Shown here: piece by piece, positions 8,366 to 17,455 of the stretch
Position numbering within the stretch: position 1 is the first letter of the stretch
How the letters are laid out: each line of letters opens with the position of its first letter
Source of the DNA: Oligoflexia bacterium
Lineage (GTDB): Bacteria; Bdellovibrionota; Bdellovibrionia; JABDDW01
Length of the DNA stretch: 64,000 bases
Reading direction: 5' to 3'
NCBI GenBank assembly: GCA_016715815.1
Contig: JADJXN010000014.1
Span: 248,001-312,000, forward strand
Translations under genes and position numbers: made by a program
The notes under the pieces: generated by a model
Told to the model about the DNA's origin: nothing
Seen by the model: only the letters and a program-made list of their open reading frames with translations
Databases searched by the model: none

Positions 8366-9952
8366 GAATATTGATTTTAATTTTCATTCTTACACTTAGT
8401 ACACTGAGCGAAGCACAAATGAAAAGGCGCTATCTTGAACTTGAGCTTGAAGAAGTTGAAGGGGCGACAGGGTATCAAGTTCAAGTAACAAAAATATTAA
8501 ATGATGGTAGTAAGAAAAAGCCATTTGTTTTTAAACTTAAAAATAATATATGGGCAGCTACACTTAACCCTGGAATGTATGAATTAAAAATTAGATCTGT
8601 AGATGAAAGGGGTGTTCCGGGTGAGTGGAGTGAAGCAGAAGTTGTTGAGGTAAAGCTTCAATCGCCTAATATTATTCACCCCATTGGAGACAGCATTGTG
8701 CAAACTGACGAAAAACAAGAGGAAGATGTTAGGTTTGAATGGGAAAAGGTTGATGGGGCCAGTGGTTATACTATAAGAGTGTATGATGAGGCGGGGAAAG
8801 TTCTTGCAGAAGAAAAAACAACAGATACTAAAATTAATCTTAAATTTAAAGTCGCCGCAAAGTATGAATGGGAAGTGGCAGCAATTTTTGGTGAAAAGCA
8901 TTTGGGAGAATTTTCTCCAAAAACAAATTTTGATTTATATGGTAAAAAGCTTTCTGAGCCTGAACAAAAAAGAATTGAAGATATAAATACGCAACTTATT
9001 GAGTGGAAAAAAGTTGATTTAGCCCAAAGCTATGAAATTCTAGTTGAGAAAAAAAGATGAAAAAAATGAGTGGCAGTTTTTTGATAAAAAAACTGTAGCA
9101 GAAGAAAAGTTAGCTTACAAAAATGCACTTGCTACGGGTAAATACCGCCTTAGAGTAGTGGCTCAGGCTCAGAGAAGGCTTAATTCAGAGCCACTTTATC
9201 AAGAGTTTGAAACAACTTTATTTGCTAATAGAAGTCCTGCGGCAATTGAACAAATAAAATCTGAGCAAAGTTATGAGTCAAAATCTCGCTTTTTTGCACT
9301 TGCTAGTTATTTTATTTCAGTAGTGGACTACTCAAGTAAAAACTACGATACCAATAACCAAATTGCTTACTCTGCTGTTGGCGGAACGGGAAGATTGGGT
9401 GCGGGCTTTTGGTTTAAAGAAGATGGTATGTGGGGAGTAATGACAACCATTGATATGTCTGGTTTTACAGTGGCAAATCAAACTCAAACGTATTTATCAG
9501 GGCAGTTAGGGGCTGCTATAAGATACAGACTTGGCGCTGTGGGACAGTTAAAGGGGCTTGTGGGTGTAAGCTATAGAGAACTTCCAACAACATTGGCTAC
9601 TTCAGGTCTCGGACTGCCAGTGTTTACTCAAACAAAAGTTTCATCTTTAGGGCCAACAATAAGTGTGAGTTTAGCTAGAGGACTTACAAGAAAACTTGGT
9701 ATTCAAATAAATGGAGCTATTTCTGAATCAACAATGGATATGGGTACGCCAAATGGCAGAGCGCAGGAACCACGGATGAGTATTCAGTATGGGCTCTTGG
9801 GGTCATTAAGGTTGAGTGATAGTTTTATTGGATTTATGGGGTATGCCTATAGAGAAGACATGGCAGCTTATCGCGCCAATTCTGGCTCAAATATTAACGA
9901 GGTTTACATCAAAGGCCATTACTTAAATTTCATGCTCGAATATGGCCTCTAA
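8362..9952 (+). CDS. Fibronectin-like repeat protein with C-terminal outer-membrane barrel (frameshifted)
   Basis: Two frames, 8362-9060 and 9044-9952, read as one protein. The first has a signal peptide (ending LSEAQ) and beta-sandwich modules, and stops in the third module after YEILVEKKR. The second resumes the same module (DEKNEWQFFDKK, then GKYRLRVVAQA). It then gives ~220 residues of alternating strands typical of an outer-membrane barrel, ending in GHYLNFMLEYGL. The break is the A7 run at 9049-9055; six A residues would join the frames perfectly as EKKDEKNEW. This is a sequencing error, a real mutation, or a site for transcriptional slippage. The start overlaps the FecR gene by four bases. 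The module-plus-barrel design suggests an outer-membrane anchored partner of the FecR protein. Confidence 0.72.
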
Positions 9953-9971
9953 AAAGGCGTCGATCGGTTTT

Positions 9972-11780
9972 TTAGTGGGTTTTAACTTTATCAGCGGCTT
10001 CAGCAGTATAGGAAGAATATTTGGTTTCAACAATGATTGATTGGCCTGATTCATCAACATAGCCTTGAACTTTAAAAAGTTTTAATGGCTCAGACTTTCC
10101 TTTAACTTCTGCTGTACCTGCAAGTTCTGAAATAAATAAATCTTTAACGCGCTCATAGGTTACTTCAGAGACAAGTAAATCTGTTCCATAGGCTTTAGTT
10201 GCTGCCTCAATTCGTGAGGCCATGTTTACAGTATCTCCAATAACGGTGTATTCCATTCTATCATCACTTCCAATGGTGCCAGCAATAAGAGGGCCAGAAT
10301 GTAAACCCATACCAATTTTTATTTCAGGTTGTCCCTTAGCAATGCGCTCTTGATTTAGTTTTTCAACAGCTACACGCATTTGAATACAAGCCTTAAGTGC
10401 ATTAGCTGCATCATTTCCGTGGCTTTCAGGTGCTCCCCAAACTGCCATGATAGCGTCCCCTATAAATTTATCTACTACCCCGTGGTTAGCATTAATAATG
10501 CTAACCATAATTTTAAAATACTCATTAAGCATATTAACAACATCCTCAGGTGTTACTTTTTCACTAAAAGAAGTAAAACCTCTTATATCACTAAAAAATA
10601 CTGTGGCATCTCTGTTTTCTCCACCAAGCTTCATTTCACCTGACATAAGTTTATTGGCAATACCGGTTCCGTGGAATTTTCCAAAAAGAGTTTTAACTTT
10701 GTCTCTTTCTTTTAAGCCATCTATCATTTTATCAAAAGAAGAGGCGAGCTCACCCACTTCATCTTTTGTTGCTATATGCACAGGTGAGTTAAAATCACCT
10801 TTAGCAATTTTTTTTGTTGCTTCAACTAAAATTTCTAAAGGGCGCGTTAAGGTAGCAGCGAAAAGAATAATAAAAAACAAAGCGGCCGATAAAACTAAGC
10901 CTGTAATAAAAAAGGCCTCTCGCCTAACGTGTCTTGAGGGTTCTAAAATAATCTCTTCTGGAACTTGTGAAATGACAGTTACTCCGAAGGGAGTTTTTGC
11001 AAAAGCAGCGACAAAAGTTTCTCCTGTGTCTGGGTCTTCAAATTTCATTTGCCCTTTTGAAACGCTTTGAGTAATCGCTTTTGAAACCACAGGGATATAA
11101 TTTAAATTTTTTGCATCCAGTGCTAATTTTTCATTAGGGTGGGCTAGAACTCGTCCTTGCCTATCTACTAAATAAATAATTCTCTCACTAATTGATGAAA
11201 ATAATTTTTGGATACGATCAAGTCTTATATCAGCTAAAACAATATCTGTAATGTTTCCATTTTCATCTTTCACTAAAGGAAGACCAATAGTTAAAAGTGG
11301 AGCCCCTCCAGGAATAGTGGAGTTTCTAATCTCAACCTCTCCCGCTGAAACGACATTAAATGGAAAAGGGCGAGATTGCCTAAGCTGAGTCATGAATTCA
11401 GTTTTTAAATCATACTGTTTTAAGTAGGCATCGTTAATTACTTTTCTAAGAGAAATGGGTTGACCTGATTTAATTGATAATACTTCCACTGAAATAAGAT
11501 CTCTGTCAGATTTAAAAGACAAATCTAGAGCGGAATCTCGCATAGCTTCTGTGGGGAAATTTCTATACAAAATATCTCCCGATTGTCTGATTTTATCAAA
11601 AATATCTGTGAAACTATTTTGAACTTGATCAGCTATAACATTGGCTTGGTTACCGTTTACATCGTCTTCACGGGAAGAGGAAACTTTTTCAAATAAATGA
11701 CTTGACCTTAACGTGATAGAAATAGTGGCTACAAGTAATAGCAAAACCGTTATCAGTATGAGTTTAATAGCAATCTTCAT
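9972..11780 (-). CDS. Membrane adenylate/guanylate cyclase with Cache and HAMP domains
   Basis: 602 residues. A first membrane helix (~4-25) and a periplasmic Cache-like sensor (~40-280, including IIYLVDRQGRVLAHPNE) lead into a second helix (~288-312), a HAMP linker (ending SFDKMIDGLKERDK) and a class III cyclase domain (~385-575). The metal-binding Asp motifs are FFSDIRGFTSFSE and KFIGDAIMAVWG, and the later GDTVNMASRIE block is intact. It should convert ATP (or GTP) to the cyclic nucleotide in response to a periplasmic ligand; which nucleotide cannot be told. It converges on the FecR operon. Repeat family B copy 1 lies 8 bases upstream of its start. Confidence 0.9.
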   Translation of the reverse strand: MKIAIKLILITVLLLLVATISITLRSSHLFEKVSSSREDDVNGNQANVIADQVQNSFTDIFDKIRQSGDILYRNFPTEAMRDSALDLSFKSDRDLISVEVLSIKSGQPISLRKVINDAYLKQYDLKTEFMTQLRQSRPFPFNVVSAGEVEIRNSTIPGGAPLLTIGLPLVKDENGNITDIVLADIRLDRIQKLFSSISERIIYLVDRQGRVLAHPNEKLALDAKNLNYIPVVSKAITQSVSKGQMKFEDPDTGETFVAAFAKTPFGVTVISQVPEEIILEPSRHVRREAFFITGLVLSAALFFIILFAATLTRPLEILVEATKKIAKGDFNSPVHIATKDEVGELASSFDKMIDGLKERDKVKTLFGKFHGTGIANKLMSGEMKLGGENRDATVFFSDIRGFTSFSEKVTPEDVVNMLNEYFKIMVSIINANHGVVDKFIGDAIMAVWGAPESHGNDAANALKACIQMRVAVEKLNQERIAKGQPEIKIGMGLHSGPLIAGTIGSDDRMEYTVIGDTVNMASRIEAATKAYGTDLLVSEVTYERVKDLFISELAGTAEVKGKSEPLKLFKVQGYVDESGQSIIVETKYSSYTAEAADKVKTH

Positions 11781-11788
11781 TCTTAAAA

Positions 11789-11812
11789 GGTAGCAGGTAG
11801 TTTTTGGTAATT
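11789..11812 (+). repeat. Dispersed repeat family B, copy 1
   Basis: This 24-base stretch starts GGTAGCAGGTAGTTTTTGGT and is identical to the arms of the inverted repeat at 45885-45999. Here it is a single copy just upstream of the cyclase gene, without a facing partner. Confidence 0.75.
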
Positions 11813-11949
11813 ATAGGGGTTAATTTAGATTTGAGCTACATCCTAGACTTTCGTGGGTGTTTGTGAGCTTAGATTTGTTTAACTGAAAAAACAATATAGA
11901 ATATTATGGTGTGCACAACGTTTGATAGTAACTAGGTGGAGAAGCAACT

Positions 11950-13632
11950 ATGTTAAAAGCAGCAGTATTTTTAATTTTATTTTTACCACTCATATTAAAG
12001 GCGGATGATATTTGTTTTGACATGAGTCCTGGGGGGGCAATAGACGACCAAAAGTGCAACCCTGTTAAAGTAAATATCCAATACAAGGACTGCAGCACTT
12101 CCAAAAATCTTGAAGCTGTTAATGGCGCCATGGCAAGGTTTGAATGCACAAGAAAAGTTAAAAGGCTTAAATATTGGCATGATAACGCCATGTTGTTTGC
12201 TGATTTAGAAAAAAAGGGTTCAACTTATAAAGTTACAAAAACATACGCCACTGATTATGGTAGAAAAGACTCAAAACTTGAGACTGTTACATCACCATCT
12301 AGTGTGGTTGCAGTGCCATTGGGGTTACCAGCACAAGCTTCACTGCCAGAAGTAAATGTAGGCAAAACTGAAGCGCCTACAGAGACAGATTTAAATTCTG
12401 CCATTGAAAAAAGCCTTGAGCCAAAAAGTAAAATACCAGAGCCAAATGAGCTGCCAACCCAAGTAGTGGAGCCTAAAAATCTTGAAAATGCTATCATACA
12501 AAATACACCTGTTAATAAATCTGAAATTGTGGCAATAGAACCTGCTAAAGGTATAAATATTAAAGATATTAAGCTTCATGGCCTTGTGGATTTTTATTAT
12601 TTATATAACCTAAATCAAAATAGTGCGTTTGTAACAACATCTACAGATTCAAAATCACCCACAACAAATGTTATATATTTACCAAATACTTATCATGACC
12701 AGTTCACACTAAATCTGGCTATGCTTGGTGCAAAAAAGCAAGCCAAGCCCTGGGGATTTGCTATTGATTTAGCCTACGGGCCAGCAGCCAACCACATGGC
12801 AGGTGGAATTGGTGAGTATATTTCAACATCTGGAATTTCAGATGATAGCTTGCGTGCACTTAACCAGGCTTATGTTTTATACAAAACTCCTTTTGATGTA
12901 ATAGTTAAAGCGGGAAGATTTCATTCCTACATGGGTTTTGAATCCCACTATGGGTCAGATAATTTTAACTATACAAAAAGCTACGGCCTAACTTATTTAA
13001 CACCAAGCCTTCTTCAAGGTGTTGGTTTAATTTGGAATTTAAATGATTTATTAGAGTTAAGTTTATATTTAACAAATGGTTGGGATGTGCATTTTGAAAA
13101 TAACAGATCAAAATCTTTTGGTGGAAAAATAAAATACGTACCCATTGAAGAGGTGGAAATTTCAGGTGCTGCTTATGGTGGCAATGAGAATGTTACTGGA
13201 AATGATTCTATATTTACAGTGCTTGAGGGAACACTTTTGTGGAAACCTTCAAAAATATTAAAGGCAGCTGTTGATTTTACTGGAAGCCAAATTAGTGTTG
13301 CAAGTAATGACCCAAGAAAAGCTGGCTCCTTAAGTGGTTATGTTTGGTGGAGTTTTATGGAGCAAATGGCAGTAAGCTTAAGGTATGAAATGTACACCGA
13401 TGATGGGTTATTGCCAACAGGGCTTATTACGCAAAACTATGTGACATCTTTAAACCAAACTATTAACAGCATCACTGCTACTTTAGAATATATGGCTGAT
13501 GAAAATTTAAAATTTAAGGCTGAGTATAGAATGGATTCCACAACTGCAAGTATCCCTGCTTTTAAAGACAGCACCGGGAACCCAACAAACACTCAAAGCC
13601 TTGCCATTGGCTCTGCAGTTTTGGGTTTTTAA
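11950..13632 (+). CDS. Outer-membrane beta-barrel porin (OmpL-like, BBP2 family)
   Basis: 560 residues. A signal peptide (MLKAAVFLILFLPLILKA) precedes a Cys-containing N-terminal region (~20-100) and a Pro/Glu-rich linker (~105-195). A barrel follows, opening with LHGLVDFYYLYNLNQN and continuing with amphipathic strands to a C-terminal LAIGSAVLGF. The barrel resembles the putative beta-barrel porin-2 (OmpL-like) family: NTYHDQFTLNLAMLG, then GRFHSYMGFESHYG and NYTKSYGLTYLTPS. An AGGTGGAG site precedes the ATG. It ends one base before the convergent korB-like gene, leaving no room for a separate terminator. Confidence 0.8.
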   Translation: MLKAAVFLILFLPLILKADDICFDMSPGGAIDDQKCNPVKVNIQYKDCSTSKNLEAVNGAMARFECTRKVKRLKYWHDNAMLFADLEKKGSTYKVTKTYATDYGRKDSKLETVTSPSSVVAVPLGLPAQASLPEVNVGKTEAPTETDLNSAIEKSLEPKSKIPEPNELPTQVVEPKNLENAIIQNTPVNKSEIVAIEPAKGINIKDIKLHGLVDFYYLYNLNQNSAFVTTSTDSKSPTTNVIYLPNTYHDQFTLNLAMLGAKKQAKPWGFAIDLAYGPAANHMAGGIGEYISTSGISDDSLRALNQAYVLYKTPFDVIVKAGRFHSYMGFESHYGSDNFNYTKSYGLTYLTPSLLQGVGLIWNLNDLLELSLYLTNGWDVHFENNRSKSFGGKIKYVPIEEVEISGAAYGGNENVTGNDSIFTVLEGTLLWKPSKILKAAVDFTGSQISVASNDPRKAGSLSGYVWWSFMEQMAVSLRYEMYTDDGLLPTGLITQNYVTSLNQTINSITATLEYMADENLKFKAEYRMDSTTASIPAFKDSTGNPTNTQSLAIGSAVLGF

Positions 13633-14676
13633 TTACTCAAAGCCTTGCATAATTTTAGAAAGTGCTTCAGCTGAAGGTCTGAGCTCTTTTTCGCCCAAAT
13701 AGGCAAGAGGAGTGTCACAAATTTCTAACACTTCACCTAAATCATGGGTTTGTGGGTTCACATAAAATAAACCAGTTAACAAATGTCCTTGGGTTTTAGA
13801 TTCCTCTAAGGCCTCAAGTGCTTGCATTCTATTTGTTGGGTCAAAATCTCGCTTTAATTTTTTTAAAGTAACAATTGCGCCATCTGGAAATTTAACTTCT
13901 TTTAAAGAACCAGGCTCATAATCGACTTTAATTTCCTCTGCACCATGGACATAACCAATTTCATGGAGTGGGTCATCCTTTTCTTTAACAGTTAAATAAC
14001 TGCGTGAGGAGCCCTCATGGTTATTAAAAGTCACACAGGGGCTTATGCAATCTATAATAGCCGTTCCTTTGTGAGAAACTGCTCCTTTAATAAGTGGTAT
14101 GAGTTGTTTTGGGTCCCCTGAGAAAGATCTAGCAACATAGGTGCAGCCCATATCAATTGCGAGAGAGCAAATATCAATTTGTTCAAACTTATTAATGGCG
14201 CCATATTTTAATTTTGAATCTTTATCAGCTGTTGCAGAAAATTGACCTTTGGTTAAACCATACACGCCGTTATTTTCTACAATGTAAACCATATCTAAAT
14301 TTCTGCGTATGAGATGGCAAAATTGTCCAAGACCAATGCTGGCGGTGTCACCATCACCACTGACGGCAATCATGTTAAGATTGCGGTTGGCAAGCTTTGC
14401 CCCTGTTGAAACTGAAGGCATTCTTCCATGCACACTATTAAATCCGTGTGCTTGGTTCATAAAATAGGCTGGCGTTTTTGAAGAGCAACCAATGCCAGAC
14501 ATTTTTGCAACTTGGTGAGGGTTAATGCCTAATTCAAAAAATGAGGTAATAATGTGGTTTGTAATGCTATCATGCCCGCAACCAATACATAAAGTACTTG
14601 GGGCGCCTTTATAATCACCCTTTGTTAAACCAATTTTATTTGTTGAAGGAGCAGGTGCTGCGGCTTGAGTTGACAT
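13633..14676 (-). CDS. korB: 2-oxoacid:ferredoxin oxidoreductase, beta subunit
   Basis: 347 residues, the thiamine-diphosphate-binding subunit. Key motifs are TLCIGCGHDSI near residue 30, the diphosphate/Mg2+ motif GDGDTASIGLGQ, and VENNGVYGLTKGQFS. It forms the catalytic complex with the alpha subunit, which ends at the start of this gene (shared base 14676). The complex oxidatively decarboxylates a 2-oxoacid, most likely 2-oxoglutarate, giving the acyl-CoA and reduced ferredoxin. The substrate cannot be proved from sequence alone. Confidence 0.88.
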   Translation of the reverse strand: MSTQAAAPAPSTNKIGLTKGDYKGAPSTLCIGCGHDSITNHIITSFFELGINPHQVAKMSGIGCSSKTPAYFMNQAHGFNSVHGRMPSVSTGAKLANRNLNMIAVSGDGDTASIGLGQFCHLIRRNLDMVYIVENNGVYGLTKGQFSATADKDSKLKYGAINKFEQIDICSLAIDMGCTYVARSFSGDPKQLIPLIKGAVSHKGTAIIDCISPCVTFNNHEGSSRSYLTVKEKDDPLHEIGYVHGAEEIKVDYEPGSLKEVKFPDGAIVTLKKLKRDFDPTNRMQALEALEESKTQGHLLTGLFYVNPQTHDLGEVLEICDTPLAYLGEKELRPSAEALSKIMQGFE

Positions 14677-16475
14677 TAGTGACTCCTTTCAAACTTTAAA
14701 ATTTGCTCTACTATTGTTTTAGCAAAAATGGGAAGGCCATCATAGTGCCTAACAGAGCGAGACTTAAGTGCAAGCTCTCCGCCAATGTCATGGTTAACTA
14801 TTTCAAACATTTGGCCGTCTCGGTTTTGCTCTACAACATAAACGCGCTTATTTTTTTTATAAAACTCTTTTACTTCATCACCAAAGGGAACGGCACGCAC
14901 GCGTAAATAATTTGTTTTAATTCCGTCTTTTAAAAGTAAATCTTGAGATTCGGTAATCGCTAAATCTGTGCTTCCATAAGCAAGAATACCAACATCAGCT
15001 CCTGAAACTTCTTTTAATACACTTTTTGGGACATATTTTTTTGCTGTTTCAAATTTACGGCTTAAACGGTCCATAAGGTTTTTATAATCTTCTGCTTTTT
15101 CTGTATATTTTGCTCCCTCATTATGCCCAGAGCCTCGGGTAAAATAAGCTGCCAAGGGGTGATCTGTTCCTGGCAAAGTTCTATAAGGGATAGCATCTCC
15201 GTCAACATCGCGGTAGCGCTCAAACTTACCAAGTTTTTTTAAAGCCTCGGTGTTTAAAACTTTTCCGCGGTCAAAGGGTTTTGATGGCATATTAAATTTT
15301 TCTGAAGCCCACTGGTTCATTCCTAAATCTAGATCGCTCATTACAAAAACTGGGGTTTGAAGCCTTTCGCTTAAATCAAAACTAGATTGAGCAAACTCAA
15401 AACACTCCACAGGGTTTGCTGGAATAAGCATGGGGTGACGTGTATCACCATGGCTAAGGGTATTTACAAAATCAATATCCCCTTGCATGGTGCGTGTTGG
15501 TAGCCCTGTTGAGGGGCCAGTGCGCTGGATATCAAAAACAACAGCAGGAATTTCAGTAAAATAACCATAACCTGCAAATTCTGCCATTAAAGAAATTCCA
15601 GGCCCGGAAGTAGCCGTCATAGCGCGTGCCCCTGCCCAACCAGCTCCTAACACCATTCCAATGGCGGCAAGTTCATCTTCTGCCTGAACGGTTGCAAAAT
15701 TCTTTTTACCCGTGGTTTTATCAACACGCAACTCTTCAAAGTAATCAATGGTGGTTTCACATAGCGAGCTTGATGGAGTAATGGGGTACCATGCAACTAC
15801 ACTGCAGCCCCCGTACACGCATCCTAAGGCTGCGGCACTATTGCCATCAATAACGATTTTATTTTTATTGGCATCCATTTTTTCAACTTTATAAGGGTCT
15901 TGTTTTTTAACATTACCCTTAACGTAATCAATGCCAACTTGAAGAGCCTTTAAATTTGCCTCAACTACTTTGGCCTTATTTGCAAAATTGTCACTCACAG
16001 CTTTTTTAACTACTTCTAAATCAATTTGTAAAAGCTCAGTAAGCACTCCAACATAAATCATGTTGGTAAGAAGTTTACGTAATTTAATTTCTGTAAAATT
16101 TTGCTCAGCTAGTTGTTTAAAAGGAATGGCGTAGTAAATAACATCATCTCGCTTCATACCTGAAGCAACAGCCAATTCCGTTCCATGAATAATCACTCCG
16201 CCTTTTTTTACAGAGGCATGGTCTTCCACCCAAGTAGCAGCATTCATGGCGACCATAATATCAAGCTCAGGTTTTCTGGCCACGTAGCCGTCTTTATTAA
16301 CCCGAATGGTGTACCAAGTGGGTAAACCTTGAATATTTGATGGAAAAAGATTTTTTGCCCCTGAAGGGATTCCCATTCTGAAAAAAGATTTTAGTAAAAT
16401 GTTATTTGCTGATTGGGATCCACTACCATTAACCGTAGCTATGCAGATACTACAGTCATTAACAATTATTGACAT
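14676..16475 (-). CDS. korA: 2-oxoacid:ferredoxin oxidoreductase, alpha subunit (gamma-alpha fusion)
   Basis: 599 residues. The N-terminal ~190 residues are the gamma-type domain (GSGSQSANNILLKSFFRMG). The pyrimidine-binding alpha domain starts near residue 208 (IDGNSAAALGCVYGGCSVVA, then YPITPSSSLCET, TSGPGISLMAEFAG). A C-terminal region (VGILAYGSTDLAI) completes the fold. This fused form is typical of bacterial two-subunit KorAB enzymes. An ATG preceded by CGGAGG gives a confident start. With korB it forms a two-gene operon feeding reduced ferredoxin into energy metabolism; fumarase elsewhere in the window fits an active TCA cycle. Confidence 0.9.
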   Translation of the reverse strand: MSIIVNDCSICIATVNGSGSQSANNILLKSFFRMGIPSGAKNLFPSNIQGLPTWYTIRVNKDGYVARKPELDIMVAMNAATWVEDHASVKKGGVIIHGTELAVASGMKRDDVIYYAIPFKQLAEQNFTEIKLRKLLTNMIYVGVLTELLQIDLEVVKKAVSDNFANKAKVVEANLKALQVGIDYVKGNVKKQDPYKVEKMDANKNKIVIDGNSAAALGCVYGGCSVVAWYPITPSSSLCETTIDYFEELRVDKTTGKKNFATVQAEDELAAIGMVLGAGWAGARAMTATSGPGISLMAEFAGYGYFTEIPAVVFDIQRTGPSTGLPTRTMQGDIDFVNTLSHGDTRHPMLIPANPVECFEFAQSSFDLSERLQTPVFVMSDLDLGMNQWASEKFNMPSKPFDRGKVLNTEALKKLGKFERYRDVDGDAIPYRTLPGTDHPLAAYFTRGSGHNEGAKYTEKAEDYKNLMDRLSRKFETAKKYVPKSVLKEVSGADVGILAYGSTDLAITESQDLLLKDGIKTNYLRVRAVPFGDEVKEFYKKNKRVYVVEQNRDGQMFEIVNHDIGGELALKSRSVRHYDGLPIFAKTIVEQILKFERSH

Positions 16476-16538
16476 ATTGATTAAGCCTCCGAGAACTTTT
16501 AGTTTTCTCTAAAAAGGCAATAAATGTCCATAGTTATG

Positions 16539-17030
16539 CTAAGCGTTATTAATTGATTCTAATTCTTCCAGGACTTTTTGAATTTCCTTATGCCCGGGTG
16601 AAATGCTTAATGCACCTTTGAATTGCTCAATGGCATCGTCGTATTGGCCTAAAGTTGTGTAGATGCGCCCCATATTGATGTAAGGAAAGTGCTTTGTTTC
16701 ATAATTAAGAGACTCTTTTGCCTTTTGGAGCCAGGGGATAGCCTCTTCAAATTTACCTTTTTGGATAAGGTAGCTTCCAATGTCATTGTAGGGGTTACCA
16801 AATTGGGGGTTAAGATCAATGGCTTTTTGGCAAAGTTCAATGGCTAAATCAAATTGCTCTTTAAGGCTTAGCACCCAGGCAAGTAAGGTGTAGGCCTCAG
16901 CTGTGGGTCTTGACTCAATAGATTTTTGAAAGCTCTCTATAGCAAGGTCAAGCTCGCCTTCGGAAACATGATGCTTTCCATCTTCAAGAAACTTTTCAGA
17001 TTTAAATAAATCCAGTTCTAAAACTGACAA
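16539..17030 (-). CDS. Small TPR-repeat protein
   Basis: A soluble protein of about 163 residues made almost wholly of tetratricopeptide repeats, such as GELDLAIESFQKSIESRP, EQFDLAIELCQKAIDLNP, GKFEEAIPWLQKAKES and GQYDDAIEQFKGALSISP. TPR arrays bind proteins; no catalytic domain is attached. The frame opens at a TTG at 17048, but a second TTG at 17030 has GGGAGG about eight bases upstream, so I prefer it. It follows the unknown gene at 17057-17455 and the methyltransferase on the same strand and may share their transcript. Confidence 0.75.
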   Translation of the reverse strand: MSVLELDLFKSEKFLEDGKHHVSEGELDLAIESFQKSIESRPTAEAYTLLAWVLSLKEQFDLAIELCQKAIDLNPQFGNPYNDIGSYLIQKGKFEEAIPWLQKAKESLNYETKHFPYINMGRIYTTLGQYDDAIEQFKGALSISPGHKEIQKVLEELESINNA

Positions 17031-17056
17031 ATTAAACCATCCTCCCAATTTCAGTA

Positions 17057-17455
17057 TTAGAGTGATGGCTTAAGAAAATCAATGGGTTGAAATTTTATGG
17101 TTGTATGACTTGTAGTCAGCCCAAATAAGAGCTCTATAAATTCTAATTTTTCCCACCCATTAAGGCTTTCAAAAGCTGATAAATTTGTTGGGCTTTTAGC
17201 TAATATTTCTAGTGTTTCACTATAAAGTGGACAGGATTCAAGTACAGGAATGAATTGATCTTTATAGAGTGCTCCAAGCTTGATCGCGCTTAAAAAAGAG
17301 TGTTTATTTTTTAGACCACTTTGAATTCTCTCTACAGGGTCTAGTGCATTAATTCCGTATGGTACAGATATTTCTTGTGTTAGTTCATTTATACCTAACT
17401 CTTTAAGAAGTTCAGATGTGCGATAAAAGCGCTCAAAGTACCAATCTAGAATCAT
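17057..17455 (-). CDS. Hypothetical protein downstream of a methyltransferase
   Basis: A 132-residue soluble protein with no motif I recognise and no signal peptide. It begins ILDWYFERFYRTSELLKELG and is mostly predicted helix. Its ATG overlaps the stop of the upstream methyltransferase by four bases, so translation is probably coupled and the two products may work together. Confidence 0.6.
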   Translation of the reverse strand: MILDWYFERFYRTSELLKELGINELTQEISVPYGINALDPVERIQSGLKNKHSFLSAIKLGALYKDQFIPVLESCPLYSETLEILAKSPTNLSAFESLNGWEKLEFIELLFGLTTSHTTIKFQPIDFLKPSL

